Shown in pieces: positions 51,007 through 61,020 of a stretch of DNA of 64,000 bases (the first letter of the stretch is position 1; every line of letters starts with the position of its first letter). A model generated the notes under the pieces. That model did not search any database. It had not been told where the DNA came from and was given only the letters and a program-made list of their open reading frames with translations. This DNA comes from UBA1672 sp050633505 (GTDB taxonomy: Bacteria; Pseudomonadota; Alphaproteobacteria; Micavibrionales; Micavibrionaceae): contig JBOEGQ010000002.1 of assembly GCA_050633505.1 (NCBI GenBank), forward strand, positions 1 through 64,000, given 5' to 3'. A program made the position numbers and the translations under genes.

Positions 51007-51912
51007 TTAAACTGCTTCCGCACCAGAAATGATTTCGATCAATTCTTTCGTAATATATGCCTGACGGGCACGGTTGTATTGCAATGTAAGATCATTGATC
51101 ATATCACCTGCATTACGCGTTGCATTATCCATCGCAGTCATACGCGCCGCCTGCTCACCTGCGGCACTATCCAATAAAGCACGGTAGATCTGCACACTAA
51201 TATTACGTGGCAACAACTTACCAAGAATTTCTTCCTCGTTAGGTTCAAAACTGTATGGAGATTTCAACACATCCTCAGCGTCACCTTCCGCCGTATCGGT
51301 ATCACCAATTTCATCCAATTGGAACGGGATCAACTGACAAGCATCAGGATTTTGAACCAGAACAGATTTAAATTCATTATAAATAATCGTGCAAACATCG
51401 AATGCACCGGAATCAAACTGAGATAACACAAAATCCGATATTTTATGTGCTTGAGAAAACTCAACGCGCTTTCCGGCAAAAACATCACGGAAAGCATGAA
51501 CGATTAAGTCGCTATATTCACGCATAAGAAGATCATACCCCTTACGCCCGACACAAACAATCGATACATCTTTCCCTTCGGACTGTAGCGCATTAATCTT
51601 AAGACGAACCTCTTTACCGATACTCGCATTAAAACCACCACAAAGTCCGCGATCCGCAGTTACAACGATCAAAAGATGTTTTTGATCCTGCCCTGTACCG
51701 GCCAACAGTTTTGGGCTAGCAGCATTCACTGTGACATTGGCAGCCAAGCGAGATAACATACCGGCCATACTTAAGGCATATGGTTGTGATGCTTCTGCCT
51801 GTTCTTGCGCACGGCGCAACTTGGAAGCAGCAACCATCTTCATTGCAGAAGTAATTTTTCTGGTCGATTTAACCGATTTAATTCGGTCTCTATAATCTCT
51901 TAAACTTGGCAT
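51007..51912 (-). CDS. atpG: ATP synthase F1 subunit gamma
   Basis: 301 residues. The start MPSLRDYRDRIKSVKSTRKIT and the end MINDLTLQYNRARQAYITKEL are the conserved terminal helices that form the rotating shaft; ADRGLCGGFN is the central signature. It follows atpA by 59 bases. Confidence 0.97.
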   Translation of the reverse strand: MPSLRDYRDRIKSVKSTRKITSAMKMVAASKLRRAQEQAEASQPYALSMAGMLSRLAANVTVNAASPKLLAGTGQDQKHLLIVVTADRGLCGGFNASIGKEVRLKINALQSEGKDVSIVCVGRKGYDLLMREYSDLIVHAFRDVFAGKRVEFSQAHKISDFVLSQFDSGAFDVCTIIYNEFKSVLVQNPDACQLIPFQLDEIGDTDTAEGDAEDVLKSPYSFEPNEEEILGKLLPRNISVQIYRALLDSAAGEQAARMTAMDNATRNAGDMINDLTLQYNRARQAYITKELIEIISGAEAV

Positions 51913-51971
51913 TTTTTATTCCAGCTATACTAATAAACGCTACAATTCCCTTCTCTCATAACAAAACCTTG

Positions 51972-53519
51972 TTATGCAGCGGCCTTTGCCCCATCGAACC
52001 CTTTCGTGAAGTCCTCAAGGAATGCCTTCAAAGCACCCTCAATATCTTCTGAAAGTTTTTTCTCTTCACGAATCTTCGTAAGCAAGTCTGCACCCGCACC
52101 ACGTAGAGACTCAAGTAAGCGTTGTTCATAAAGTTCAACCTGATCAAGGGCAATATCATCAATATATCCACGCGTACCGGCATAGATAACAGCAACTTGC
52201 TCTTCAACAGCTAGCGGACAATATTGAGGCTGTTTCAATAACTGCGTCAAACGTGCACCACGTGCAAGCAATTTCTGCGTTGCAGGGTCAAGATCAGATG
52301 CAAACTGTGCGAATGCTTCCATTTCACGGTATTGTGCAAGTTCCAATTTCATAGAGCCAGCAACCTGTTTCATCGCCTTAATCTGCGCAGCAGACCCAAC
52401 ACGAGATACAGATGAACCAACATCAATCGCAGGACGGATTCCTTTGAAGAACAAGCTCGTCTCCAAGAAAATCTGACCATCTGTAATAGAGATAACATTG
52501 GTCGGAATATATGCAGAGATGTCACCACCTTGTGTTTCAATAATCGGCAGAGCAGTCAATGAACCACCACCATGGTCATCTGACATCTTAGCCGCACGTT
52601 CAAGAAGACGTGAGTGAATGTAGAACACGTCACCAGGATATGCTTCACGACCCGGAGGACGACGCAAAAGCAAGGACATCTGACGATACGCCACAGCCTG
52701 CTTTGACAAGTCATCATAAATTGCCAGAGCATGCATGCCGTTATCACGGAAATACTCACCCATTGCCGCACCACAATATGGTGCAAGATACTGCAACGGA
52801 GCAGGATCAGAAGCAGTAGCAGCAACAACAATAGAATATTCCATCGCGCCCTGCTCTTCCAATTCCTTAACAAGCTGTGCAACTGTCGAACGTTTCTGAC
52901 CGATAGAAACATAAATACAGTACAAACGCTCACCTTCATTATCAGAAGCATTAGCAGCTTTCTGATTAATAATAGCATCAACAGCAACGGCAGTCTTACC
53001 TGTCTGACGGTCACCAATAATCAATTCACGCTGTCCACGACCAATTGGTACCAATGCATCAACAGATTTAAGACCTGTCTGCATCGGCTCCGAAACAGAT
53101 TTACGTGGAATAATACCAGGTGCCTTCACCTCAATACGAGAAGATGTATCTGTTTTAAGTGGCCCCTTACCATCAATAGGATTACCAAGAGGGTCAACAA
53201 CACGACCAAGAAGCTCTTTACCTGTTGGGACCTCAACAATTGTACCTGTACGGCGAACAATATCACCTTCTTTAATGTTGCGGTCATCACCAAACACAAC
53301 CACACCAACATTGTCAGCCTCAAGGTTCAGCGCCATGCCCTGAACACCACCGGCAAATTCAACCATCTCACCGGCTTGCACCTGATCAAGCCCGTAAACA
53401 CGCGCCACACCATCACCGATGGATAAAACCTGACCAATTTCCGCGACATCTGCCTGCGCGCCAAAGTCAGCAATTTGCTTTTTTAGAATATCCGAAATTT
53501 CTGCTGCACGAATTTCCAT
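51972..53519 (-). CDS. atpA: ATP synthase F1 subunit alpha
   Basis: 515 residues. Walker A is GDRQTGKTAVA, with ATASDPAPLQYLAPY, DDLSKQAVAYRQMSLLLRRPPGREAYPGDVFY in outline and PAIDVGSSVSRVGSAAQ. The ATG overlaps the atpH stop by one base (TAATG), a coupled junction. It carries the regulatory nucleotide sites of F1. Confidence 0.98.
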   Translation of the reverse strand: MEIRAAEISDILKKQIADFGAQADVAEIGQVLSIGDGVARVYGLDQVQAGEMVEFAGGVQGMALNLEADNVGVVVFGDDRNIKEGDIVRRTGTIVEVPTGKELLGRVVDPLGNPIDGKGPLKTDTSSRIEVKAPGIIPRKSVSEPMQTGLKSVDALVPIGRGQRELIIGDRQTGKTAVAVDAIINQKAANASDNEGERLYCIYVSIGQKRSTVAQLVKELEEQGAMEYSIVVAATASDPAPLQYLAPYCGAAMGEYFRDNGMHALAIYDDLSKQAVAYRQMSLLLRRPPGREAYPGDVFYIHSRLLERAAKMSDDHGGGSLTALPIIETQGGDISAYIPTNVISITDGQIFLETSLFFKGIRPAIDVGSSVSRVGSAAQIKAMKQVAGSMKLELAQYREMEAFAQFASDLDPATQKLLARGARLTQLLKQPQYCPLAVEEQVAVIYAGTRGYIDDIALDQVELYEQRLLESLRGAGADLLTKIREEKKLSEDIEGALKAFLEDFTKGFDGAKAAA

Positions 53520-54112
53520 TATACGACCTCTTTTAAGTTAACTGTATTTTGATTTGAACTAGATTTAAGCGCGACATTCAATCGCTCTAACTTACGGCGG
53601 ACAGAATCGTCAATCATATACGATCCGATTGTCACGACCATGCCCCCAATAATTTCAGGAACAACATGTGATTCGATAACAGCATCCGTACCAAGTGCCA
53701 AAGATATTTTTTTCTGAACATCTTTCGCTTGCGCGGCTGTCATTTTTTCAGCTGTTTCAACACGTACTTCCACCTGGCCTGAACGACGTGCCACTTCCTT
53801 TTTATAGGATTTAATAACCCCCGGAAGAGCATTCAAACGCCTATTTGCAATCAGAACACCGATGAAATTTTTTGTTAGATCCTGAAGCTTTGCCTTTGCG
53901 GCAAGATCAGAGATTACGCCCTCTTGCTGTACTTTACCAATGCGCGGTGAAATAATCACCTGCAATAATTCATCAGACTCTGCAATCATTGCCTCGATCG
54001 CATCCATATCTTTTTGAATCTTGGAAACATTTTTCGCCTCTTCCGCGAGGTCAATAAGGGCACCCGCATACCGTGAAAGCACTACGGAAGAAATGGGCAT
54101 TGACGTTGTCAC
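53519..54112 (-). CDS. atpH: ATP synthase F1 subunit delta (OSCP)
   Basis: 197 residues from a GTG with AAAGGA upstream; an ATG four codons in is the alternative. The N-terminal six-helix domain opens with VLSRYAGALIDLAEE, and the C-terminal part has VETAEKMTAAQAKDV and IIGGMVVTIGSYMIDDSVRRKL, typical of the family. It links F1 to the peripheral stalk. It is first in the operon. About 165 bases of upstream sequence probably carry the promoter. Confidence 0.95.
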   Translation of the reverse strand: MTTSMPISSVVLSRYAGALIDLAEEAKNVSKIQKDMDAIEAMIAESDELLQVIISPRIGKVQQEGVISDLAAKAKLQDLTKNFIGVLIANRRLNALPGVIKSYKKEVARRSGQVEVRVETAEKMTAAQAKDVQKKISLALGTDAVIESHVVPEIIGGMVVTIGSYMIDDSVRRKLERLNVALKSSSNQNTVNLKEVV

Positions 54113-54279
54113 GTTTTATTGTCCTTTTCTTAAATGTCAGCTTGATATCAACAACACCTGATATACAAGCCACAATTACACTATTTACGTTGGGGGGAGA
54201 ATTAGCACACCAATCCCGCGCTGGCAAGCCTCTATAACACTCCTTATACATTTATTTTCATTATCGTGAATAATATGCA

Positions 54280-55104
54280 TTATAAGAAGGCCTCGACAAA
54301 GCCTGGCGGAAATAATTTCCATGCGCCCAATGTATAGCGTTCCGGATATAAATGCATTGCAATCGCGCGGAATACCACGATATGAGCCACATAAATTTCA
54401 AGCGTCCGCCGCCCCATAAGCTGAAACAGCACCACAAAAGACCGTGAAATATATTTTGAAGAATCAACGTAATAAGCCGATCGAAAGTTCCATAAAATCA
54501 AACCAACAGCAATCAATCCTGCCAACATAACCAACGCTTGATCCGCAAATACATATGGTAGATTAACGCCCTGAATCATATAAAAAGAGAAAAACGCGCA
54601 GAATGCGAATAGCTTTAAATACCGATGATCAATTATCTCATAGACCGCGTCCTTATTACGCACAATAAATCCCACCAAAACAAACATCATGCCAAATGCA
54701 CCATATTCAAAGAAAATTGCAGTTGGGAAAGTAAGGAACAGCAAGATTAAGAACATCCCCCGCAAGGCCTGTGGTGATCCCAAAGCTCGAATCACGACCA
54801 CGGCACGAAGCCAACGCACAATAATGATCGTAAATAAAATACTCAAAGGAAAGATATACTGTCCCGCAATCGCGGCAGAAGCCGTAACGATAAGCGCCCC
54901 CGCCCATAGTCTTTTAGGGATAGCAACACCTTGCGCATAACCAATCAGAAAAAACCAAATCGGCACACAAAGCCGCCCGATAACCCGAAACCACATTTCA
55001 TCAGGATAGAAATGATGCCCTGTGTGATCAACAATCATCAAGATAATGGCAAGTGCCTTCAACAAATCATATGAAGTAAGCTCTTTAGGCAAAATTTTGG
55101 GCAT
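54280..55104 (-). CDS. TraX family membrane protein
   Basis: 274 residues with about eight membrane helices. The N-terminus SYDLLKALAIILMIVDHTGHHFYP and RVIGRLCVPIWFFLIGYAQG match TraX, the protein that acetylates F-pilin; the family is related to membrane acyltransferases. No conjugation genes are near, so a general acyltransferase role is more likely than a pilus role. Confidence 0.82.
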   Translation of the reverse strand: MPKILPKELTSYDLLKALAIILMIVDHTGHHFYPDEMWFRVIGRLCVPIWFFLIGYAQGVAIPKRLWAGALIVTASAAIAGQYIFPLSILFTIIIVRWLRAVVVIRALGSPQALRGMFLILLFLTFPTAIFFEYGAFGMMFVLVGFIVRNKDAVYEIIDHRYLKLFAFCAFFSFYMIQGVNLPYVFADQALVMLAGLIAVGLILWNFRSAYYVDSSKYISRSFVVLFQLMGRRTLEIYVAHIVVFRAIAMHLYPERYTLGAWKLFPPGFVEAFL

Positions 55105-55182
55105 AAAACTCTCTTATGTCATTCACTTGATAATAAAAATATATACTATATCCTCCAGCATCATACGCAGGACACATTACAT

Positions 55183-56619
55183 ATGAAACTGATAAACTAT
55201 ACTTTTATGCTCTTTATTATCATTGTTGTTGAAGGGTATATCGTTCTCTCTACTGAAATTCTGGCGATCCGTCAAACCATCCCCTATGTCGGCAGTGGCA
55301 CAGACACAGTTTCAATCATTATCGCCGCCGTATTGATGCCGCTGGCTTTTGGTTATCACTATGGAGGACGTTTTAAGCCGTATAAGCTGTTCGGACATCT
55401 GATCACCACACGAAAGAAGCTGATTCTAAATATTTTACTGGCATCCTCTATTTTACTTGTCGGAATGTCGCATGGCTTTATCAATAAGTTTTTCAAACTT
55501 CTCCCATACGTAGATATAAATGACAGAATTTTACAAACATCCATCTACAGTGCCTTGTTTCTGGTTCTGCCTGTATATCTTCTGGGGCAAACAGTTCCTC
55601 TGGTCAGTCGATATTTTTCAAAAGAGAAACTCGCGCATATCACAGGGAAGATCCTTTTCTTCTCAACCACAGGATCTTTTTTGGGGGCGATTGGCTCTAC
55701 CCTCGTTCTAATGGCCACAATTGGTGTCCACCATACGGTTAGCCTTAACTTTCTGCTTTCCACCTTTATCGTGATACTTTTAAGCAAGCGCATAAAATCA
55801 AAAGCAGTTATCCTAAGCACCCTCATCACATTAGCCGCCATATTCCTTAACTCTGATAGAGTAATGGACGAATATAAAATTCGTAGAAACAATCTGTATA
55901 ATACAATTGTCACACTCGAAACAAAAAAAGGCGAACGGTGGCTATACCTCAACAACAATGCATCCTCCAAGTTCACAAAAGACAGGAAAAAGCATTTCTA
56001 TATCGAATTTGCAGAACAAATCGCACTATACCCTATACTCGGATCTGTCCCGCCACGTAATGTTTTGATTATAGGATCTGGCGGATTTACGTTCGGGCAT
56101 AATGACAAGAACAACCTCTATACCTTTGTTGACATTGATAAAGATTTAAAAGGCGTTGCAGAGAAGTATATCTTGAAAGAACCTTTGGGCGAGAATAAAA
56201 CCTTTATCCCGAAACCTGCCCGCGCCTTCTTAAACGAGACAGACCAAAAATACGATGTCATTTATTTGGACGCCTATCTCGGCGGGGTTAGCATCCCTGA
56301 GCATTTGGTCACAATAGAATTCTTTGAACAGGTCAAAGCCCACATGAAGGATGATGCCGTTCTTATATCCAATATGATCTTATCGCCTCATTTCAACAAC
56401 ATCTTCAGCCGTAATATCGACAATACATTCCGCGCCGTTTTCCCGCATGTATCGCGTCATATCATTGGAAATCGCTATGACCTATGGTCGGACAGTGAAA
56501 CACTGCTAACCAATGTTGCGTATATTTATAAGCATAACGCAAACATGGATACAGGCGGTGTATACACAGACAACAAAAACACAGTCTTTTATGACAAGCC
56601 TAAAAGCCTTGTACCATAA
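55183..56619 (+). CDS. Membrane protein fused to a spermidine-synthase-like domain
   Basis: 478 residues. The N-terminal ~215 residues hold six or seven membrane helices, as in fused MFS/spermidine-synthase proteins. The C-terminal ~240 have the aminopropyltransferase-like Rossmann core: NVLIIGSGGFTFGH, FVDIDKDLKGVA and YDVIYLDAYLGGVSIPEHL. The usual catalytic residues of polyamine synthases are not obvious, so the substrate is open; such fusions are widespread and uncharacterised. It is convergent with the next gene, 18 bases apart. Confidence 0.8.
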   Translation: MKLINYTFMLFIIIVVEGYIVLSTEILAIRQTIPYVGSGTDTVSIIIAAVLMPLAFGYHYGGRFKPYKLFGHLITTRKKLILNILLASSILLVGMSHGFINKFFKLLPYVDINDRILQTSIYSALFLVLPVYLLGQTVPLVSRYFSKEKLAHITGKILFFSTTGSFLGAIGSTLVLMATIGVHHTVSLNFLLSTFIVILLSKRIKSKAVILSTLITLAAIFLNSDRVMDEYKIRRNNLYNTIVTLETKKGERWLYLNNNASSKFTKDRKKHFYIEFAEQIALYPILGSVPPRNVLIIGSGGFTFGHNDKNNLYTFVDIDKDLKGVAEKYILKEPLGENKTFIPKPARAFLNETDQKYDVIYLDAYLGGVSIPEHLVTIEFFEQVKAHMKDDAVLISNMILSPHFNNIFSRNIDNTFRAVFPHVSRHIIGNRYDLWSDSETLLTNVAYIYKHNANMDTGGVYTDNKNTVFYDKPKSLVP

Positions 56620-56637
56620 AGGGAAAACACGCCCTTA

Positions 56638-57948
56638 TCACTTTGATAAAAATGGATAATTTTTAGTCACAATCTTCTCAGCAGAGGTGATTGTGGCGAT
56701 ATAATCCTGCCCGTCTCTTTCCTGTATATGTGGAATGCGGTAATCCCAAACAATATCAGAAGCAGGTGTGACCTCAATCAAACGTCCGATATCGGCATGT
56801 ACAATCATTGTATTCCCGTTATCAAAGCGTTGCTGCGCACCCCAGAATTCAGATTCAAACTCAATATCTGATTCACCGGGAACAGGATCATAAAGCCAGT
56901 AAATCTCTTGTGTTACAGGATCGAATTCGAAAACACGTGTATATCCGCCTTGTGTATAGCTACCCCTATTATCGAAGACCATAAAATTACCGTTTGGCAG
57001 GTAATCCAAATCATGCTGCATCTTTGTTTGTAAACGATACGCATGTACGATCTCTTCACTTTTCGGATCAATCACGGCAAGCGCATTAATATTACGGATA
57101 GAGACCATAACATACCCCTCCTTGATCCATGAAATACTTGGGTGATCATGTGTAAAATACGTCAAAGAATTTGAATGTGTCGGGTCACCTTCATCCGCAT
57201 CGGGGATATCCTTAAACATATCCCGAAAGACAGAACGATCCACCGCATCCATAAGGGATATCGACTTGATTTCCTTCCCGTCAGGATCCAAAATCACAAT
57301 CGTATCTTCTAAAAACGGTATAGTCGGAATCTCATTGTTTTCTAGATCTTCATGCCTGATTTTATGATCAATAACATAGATCGTTCCATCCGGTGCAACC
57401 TCAAAATCATTATTGGGATAGCCTGTATAAGACCATAATAAGTTAGAATCTTTATCCAGCTTAACCAGCCCCATCCCCCATGGAGTAACACCTGCAACAG
57501 TGGCCATAAGCAAAATATCGCCATTCTCATAAACATGAAAATCACGGTTATAAAAATATCGATCTTCTAACGTTCTCAACGAAATCACATGCTCTTGATC
57601 CGGCCAAATATCACTGAAATTATATGACCATGAATGCAGTTCATTCCCCTCATGATCAATGACGTAGGCCGCCGTGTCATGCGTTGAAACATAAACGATA
57701 ACACCATCTTGCACCTGTTCCGCAACATGTGTAACCAGCCCACCTTTTGCAGGTGCAACACGCGCCCAGCGTATTTCGGTATTGTATTCCTCTATATTCG
57801 ACGCGCCATACAAACTACTGGAGATGGCAAGATACGGCTGCATATGTTGATATGGGAAAATCTGTAAACCAGTGGAAAGTGCACCATACATGAACATCAC
57901 CAAACCAAATAAAAACACCATAATGACTTTAAATTCACGTCCTTGCAT
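56638..57948 (-). CDS. Arylsulfotransferase-like (ASST) protein
   Basis: 436 residues. An N-terminal membrane helix (about 8-28) anchors a periplasmic beta-propeller with repeated ENGDILLMATV, LVKLDKDSNLLWSY, APDGTIYVIDH and LPNGNFMVFDN blades, and histidines in HDHPSISW and NRDFHVYENG. ASST-type enzymes move sulfate between phenolic compounds through a histidine intermediate; many relatives have no known activity. It ends opposite the fused spermidine-synthase-like gene. Confidence 0.8.
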   Translation of the reverse strand: MQGREFKVIMVFLFGLVMFMYGALSTGLQIFPYQHMQPYLAISSSLYGASNIEEYNTEIRWARVAPAKGGLVTHVAEQVQDGVIVYVSTHDTAAYVIDHEGNELHSWSYNFSDIWPDQEHVISLRTLEDRYFYNRDFHVYENGDILLMATVAGVTPWGMGLVKLDKDSNLLWSYTGYPNNDFEVAPDGTIYVIDHKIRHEDLENNEIPTIPFLEDTIVILDPDGKEIKSISLMDAVDRSVFRDMFKDIPDADEGDPTHSNSLTYFTHDHPSISWIKEGYVMVSIRNINALAVIDPKSEEIVHAYRLQTKMQHDLDYLPNGNFMVFDNRGSYTQGGYTRVFEFDPVTQEIYWLYDPVPGESDIEFESEFWGAQQRFDNGNTMIVHADIGRLIEVTPASDIVWDYRIPHIQERDGQDYIATITSAEKIVTKNYPFLSK

Positions 57949-58132
57949 CTGTCGCTCTCCCCTATCATATATATCATTGCTTTTGAGCCAGCGGATTATA
58001 CAAGGAGATTTTTTGAAAAGAAACAGATAAAAATCTGTCAGTTATGCCTTCCACCCGAGAATATGAAGAAGCATAGAAAAATGACCCCAGTGTCAACTTA
58101 ATCCTTTAATCCTGCATTACGCACTCTTTGGA

Positions 58133-60388
58133 TCAAAGAAAACCTTGCGGGTCTATATCAATATAAACCCGAACAGTAGATGGTACCTTCACAGATGCCA
58201 CCCAACTCGACACCGTTTTTTGGATATTAATAACCTTATCCGCACGAACAAGAAGACGATAACGATAACGCCCCCTAAGCCGTGCAAATGGCGCAGGCGC
58301 AGGCCCCAGTGTCTGAATACGGTGCCCCTCTTCTGTTACCCCTTGCGGTGATATCCGCCCCAAAGATCTCGCAACATCTATCACCTGTTGTTCTTCCCGA
58401 CCTGACACAATAATTGCGGCGAGGCGACTAAAGGGTGGCATATTTGCCATCTCGCGTTCTGCACTTTCAACAGATAAGAACTCATCGCGTCCCTCTCCCG
58501 CCATTGCCTTCATAATACGGTGTTCAGGCATCCAACTTTGTAAAAGAACACGCCCTTGCTTTCCCTTTTCACGACCCGCCCGCCCCGCAACTTGATGTAA
58601 CATCTGATAGGTGCGCTCTGCCGCACGCAGCTCCCCGCCTTTAAGGCCAAGATCCGCATCAACAACACCAACAAATGTCAGATTGGGAAAATGGTGCCCT
58701 TTGGCAACAATTTGCGTTCCAATAATAATATCAACTTCCCCCGATATCACCTTCTGAAGCATTTGTTTCAACTCGTCATTGCTTTCTGCCGTATCACTGG
58801 CCAAAACAAGAACGCGCGCATCAGGAAAATGTATTTTGGTTTCTTCAAAGATCCGCTCCACCCCCGGGCCACAGGCTGCGAAGCTATCCATGTCATCACA
58901 TGAGGGGCATTGCTTTGGTATCATCGCGTGGAAACCACAATGATGACAATGCAGCCGCCCTGACTTTTTATGCTCAACCAGCCACGCCGTACAACGGGGA
59001 CATTCCATCCGATGCCCGCACGTACGGCACAAGGTCAAAGGGGCATATCCCCTACGATTTAGGAACAAGAGGGATTGTTCCCCCATATCCAATGTTTTTT
59101 GCACCTCATCAATCAATGTGGAGGATAAGAAGCATTGACGATCCGGTTTATCCTCTCGTAAATCAACCACGGATATATCAGGTAAATGCGCCCCGCCAAA
59201 ACGTGCCGGTAAAACGAGATGCTTGTACTTTTCTTCCCCCAGTGGTTTTGGCCATGCATTCATCATTGTTTCTAATGATGGCGTGGCAGAAATCAAACAA
59301 ACAGGAATCTTGCCAAGCGCGCCACGTACAATCGCCATATCGCGCGCATGATAGATAACACCATCTTCTTGTTTATATGCAGGATCATGTTCCTCATCGA
59401 CAATAATAAGACCCAAATTCTTATACGGTAAGAAAAGCGCCGAACGCGCCCCAACAACAACACGACTATCCCCTTGCACAACACCACGCCATGTTGTGCG
59501 ACGTTGTGCCGGGGTTAAATGTGAATGCCATAGCGCAGGCGCACAGCCAAAGCGTTTCTTAAACCGTTCAAGAAAGGCATTCGACAATGCAATTTCAGGC
59601 AATAAAATTAGTGCCTGCTTTCCCTCCTGCAATGCCTGTGCAACGGCCTCAAAATAAACTTCTGTTTTCCCCGCCCCTGTTACCCCGTCAATCAGTGAGG
59701 CATGGAAATCCCCGCTTTGTACATCTTCACAAAGCTCATCCGCAACATATTGCTGATCCTCTGATAATGTGTATTCCCCCGCCTTAAGGTCAGGGTGTAT
59801 ACATGGCGCGGGGTTTACCACGCTTACCATTTCCAGCAAGCCTTTATCCGCCATCCCCTTTACAACCGACGCAGAGCACCCGGCCATATCTGCAATTTCC
59901 GAAGCAATGCGCGTTTTACGATCTTGCATCACATTCAAAACCGCTTGCCTTTTTTCTGACACCCCCTTTTCAGGGATTTTCAAAGACTGGCTAAACCGAT
60001 ATCCCTGTTGTGGTTTTGGTGGTGATAACCCCGCGGGCGCGCTCAACGCCATTTTGAGAACTGATCCCTTCATGGAAAGCGTATAACCGGCAACCCAGTC
60101 TATAAAACGTCTGTGCACATCCGGCATCGGATCAATATCATATTTAGATACAATCGATTTTAACTTGCTCAACGCGACATCTCCTGCCGCACTTCCCCAA
60201 ACAACACCTGCAACTTCACGATTACCCAACGGGACACATACATAATCCCCGACTTGAACGGATAAATCTGCAGGCACTTGATAATCATAGGCCTTATCAA
60301 CCGGATACGGAACCAACACACAAACAGCATGCCCTGACGCAGGGCTTTTTTGCTTTTGGTCGTTTGCAAAGAATGATGTTTGTTCCAT
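58133..60388 (-). CDS. priA: Primosomal replication restart helicase PriA
   Basis: About 751 residues from the ATG at 60388; the frame runs to 60454 but the start MEQTSFF fits the family. Walker A is DGVTGAGKTEVYFEA, the helicase motif DEEHDPAYKQ, and the eight cysteines of the two zinc sites are in CRTCGHRMECPRC and CHHCGFH-CPSC. QIVAKGHHFPNL and VAGRAGREKGKQG belong to the C-terminal helicase half. It restarts stalled forks. The gene is divergent from the next by 85 bases to the likely start. Confidence 0.96.
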   Translation of the reverse strand: MEQTSFFANDQKQKSPASGHAVCVLVPYPVDKAYDYQVPADLSVQVGDYVCVPLGNREVAGVVWGSAAGDVALSKLKSIVSKYDIDPMPDVHRRFIDWVAGYTLSMKGSVLKMALSAPAGLSPPKPQQGYRFSQSLKIPEKGVSEKRQAVLNVMQDRKTRIASEIADMAGCSASVVKGMADKGLLEMVSVVNPAPCIHPDLKAGEYTLSEDQQYVADELCEDVQSGDFHASLIDGVTGAGKTEVYFEAVAQALQEGKQALILLPEIALSNAFLERFKKRFGCAPALWHSHLTPAQRRTTWRGVVQGDSRVVVGARSALFLPYKNLGLIIVDEEHDPAYKQEDGVIYHARDMAIVRGALGKIPVCLISATPSLETMMNAWPKPLGEEKYKHLVLPARFGGAHLPDISVVDLREDKPDRQCFLSSTLIDEVQKTLDMGEQSLLFLNRRGYAPLTLCRTCGHRMECPRCTAWLVEHKKSGRLHCHHCGFHAMIPKQCPSCDDMDSFAACGPGVERIFEETKIHFPDARVLVLASDTAESNDELKQMLQKVISGEVDIIIGTQIVAKGHHFPNLTFVGVVDADLGLKGGELRAAERTYQMLHQVAGRAGREKGKQGRVLLQSWMPEHRIMKAMAGEGRDEFLSVESAEREMANMPPFSRLAAIIVSGREEQQVIDVARSLGRISPQGVTEEGHRIQTLGPAPAPFARLRGRYRYRLLVRADKVINIQKTVSSWVASVKVPSTVRVYIDIDPQGFL

Positions 60389-60473
60389 AAAAATGTTGTA
60401 CCACCTATCCAAAATCACGACCAGAGCGATTGATGAATTTGCATGGTTTTTCACAAGATGGTACAGTGCTCCG

Positions 60474-60932
60474 ATGCAAACACTCGATAGATTAAAAGAT
60501 ACATTAAAGAATCTCTTCGCAGATGAGGATACCTCATATCCTATCTCCTACTATCCGGAGCAGGTGAAAGCCGCCCTCATCGATCTACCAGTTTCCATTC
60601 ACACAACCGATATCAGTTTGTGGAACGCGTATAAAACTGCATATCAGGATCTCGAACTTTGGCGCGATTTGGATACATCGCATGTTTCAGATAAGGATCT
60701 GCCGGAAATCGCACAGAAAATACAAAGCCAACTCATTGAAAACGGTGCGTATCAAGCCAGCGCAAACGAAGAAACCACTCAGTTCGTTATCAATACGCTC
60801 ACCAAAAAACTGTCTCAATGCCTTGAGGAAAACAACGGCACAAATATCTTAAAAAAAATTCGGCAATTTGATGAGCTACGGCCATCACCCCTTTCCTTGG
60901 TTGTTGATAACACCTCCCCACAAAACGGTTAG
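60474..60932 (+). CDS. Hypothetical protein, about 152 residues
   Basis: Family not recognised. I prefer the ATG at 60474, because the longer frame from 60393 would leave only 4 bases to the divergent priA. It is soluble and acidic to neutral with no signal. Helical throughout, with a WNAYKTAYQDLELWRDL stretch near residues 47-63. It lies between priA and the aldolase gene. Confidence 0.55.
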   Translation: MQTLDRLKDTLKNLFADEDTSYPISYYPEQVKAALIDLPVSIHTTDISLWNAYKTAYQDLELWRDLDTSHVSDKDLPEIAQKIQSQLIENGAYQASANEETTQFVINTLTKKLSQCLEENNGTNILKKIRQFDELRPSPLSLVVDNTSPQNG

Positions 60933-61020
60933 TCATCGAAAAACCCCTCTTGCCCTTATATGTGAAAGGCTTTAACGTGGCTTTCCACATAACCATGAAC
61001 ATAAATGCAGGATAAATAAT

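Noticed and set aside
52731..53426. 231-codon plus-strand frame antisense to atpA
   Set aside because: Shadow of a conserved core gene; no ribosome site or known domain.
58124..58139. TCTTTG-ATC-CAAAGA palindrome at the priA stop
   Set aside because: No T run follows on the minus strand, so it is not a convincing terminator; likely chance.
60393..60473. Upstream extension of the 152-residue protein to 60393
   Set aside because: It would leave only 4 bases before divergent priA, too few for two ribosome sites and promoters.
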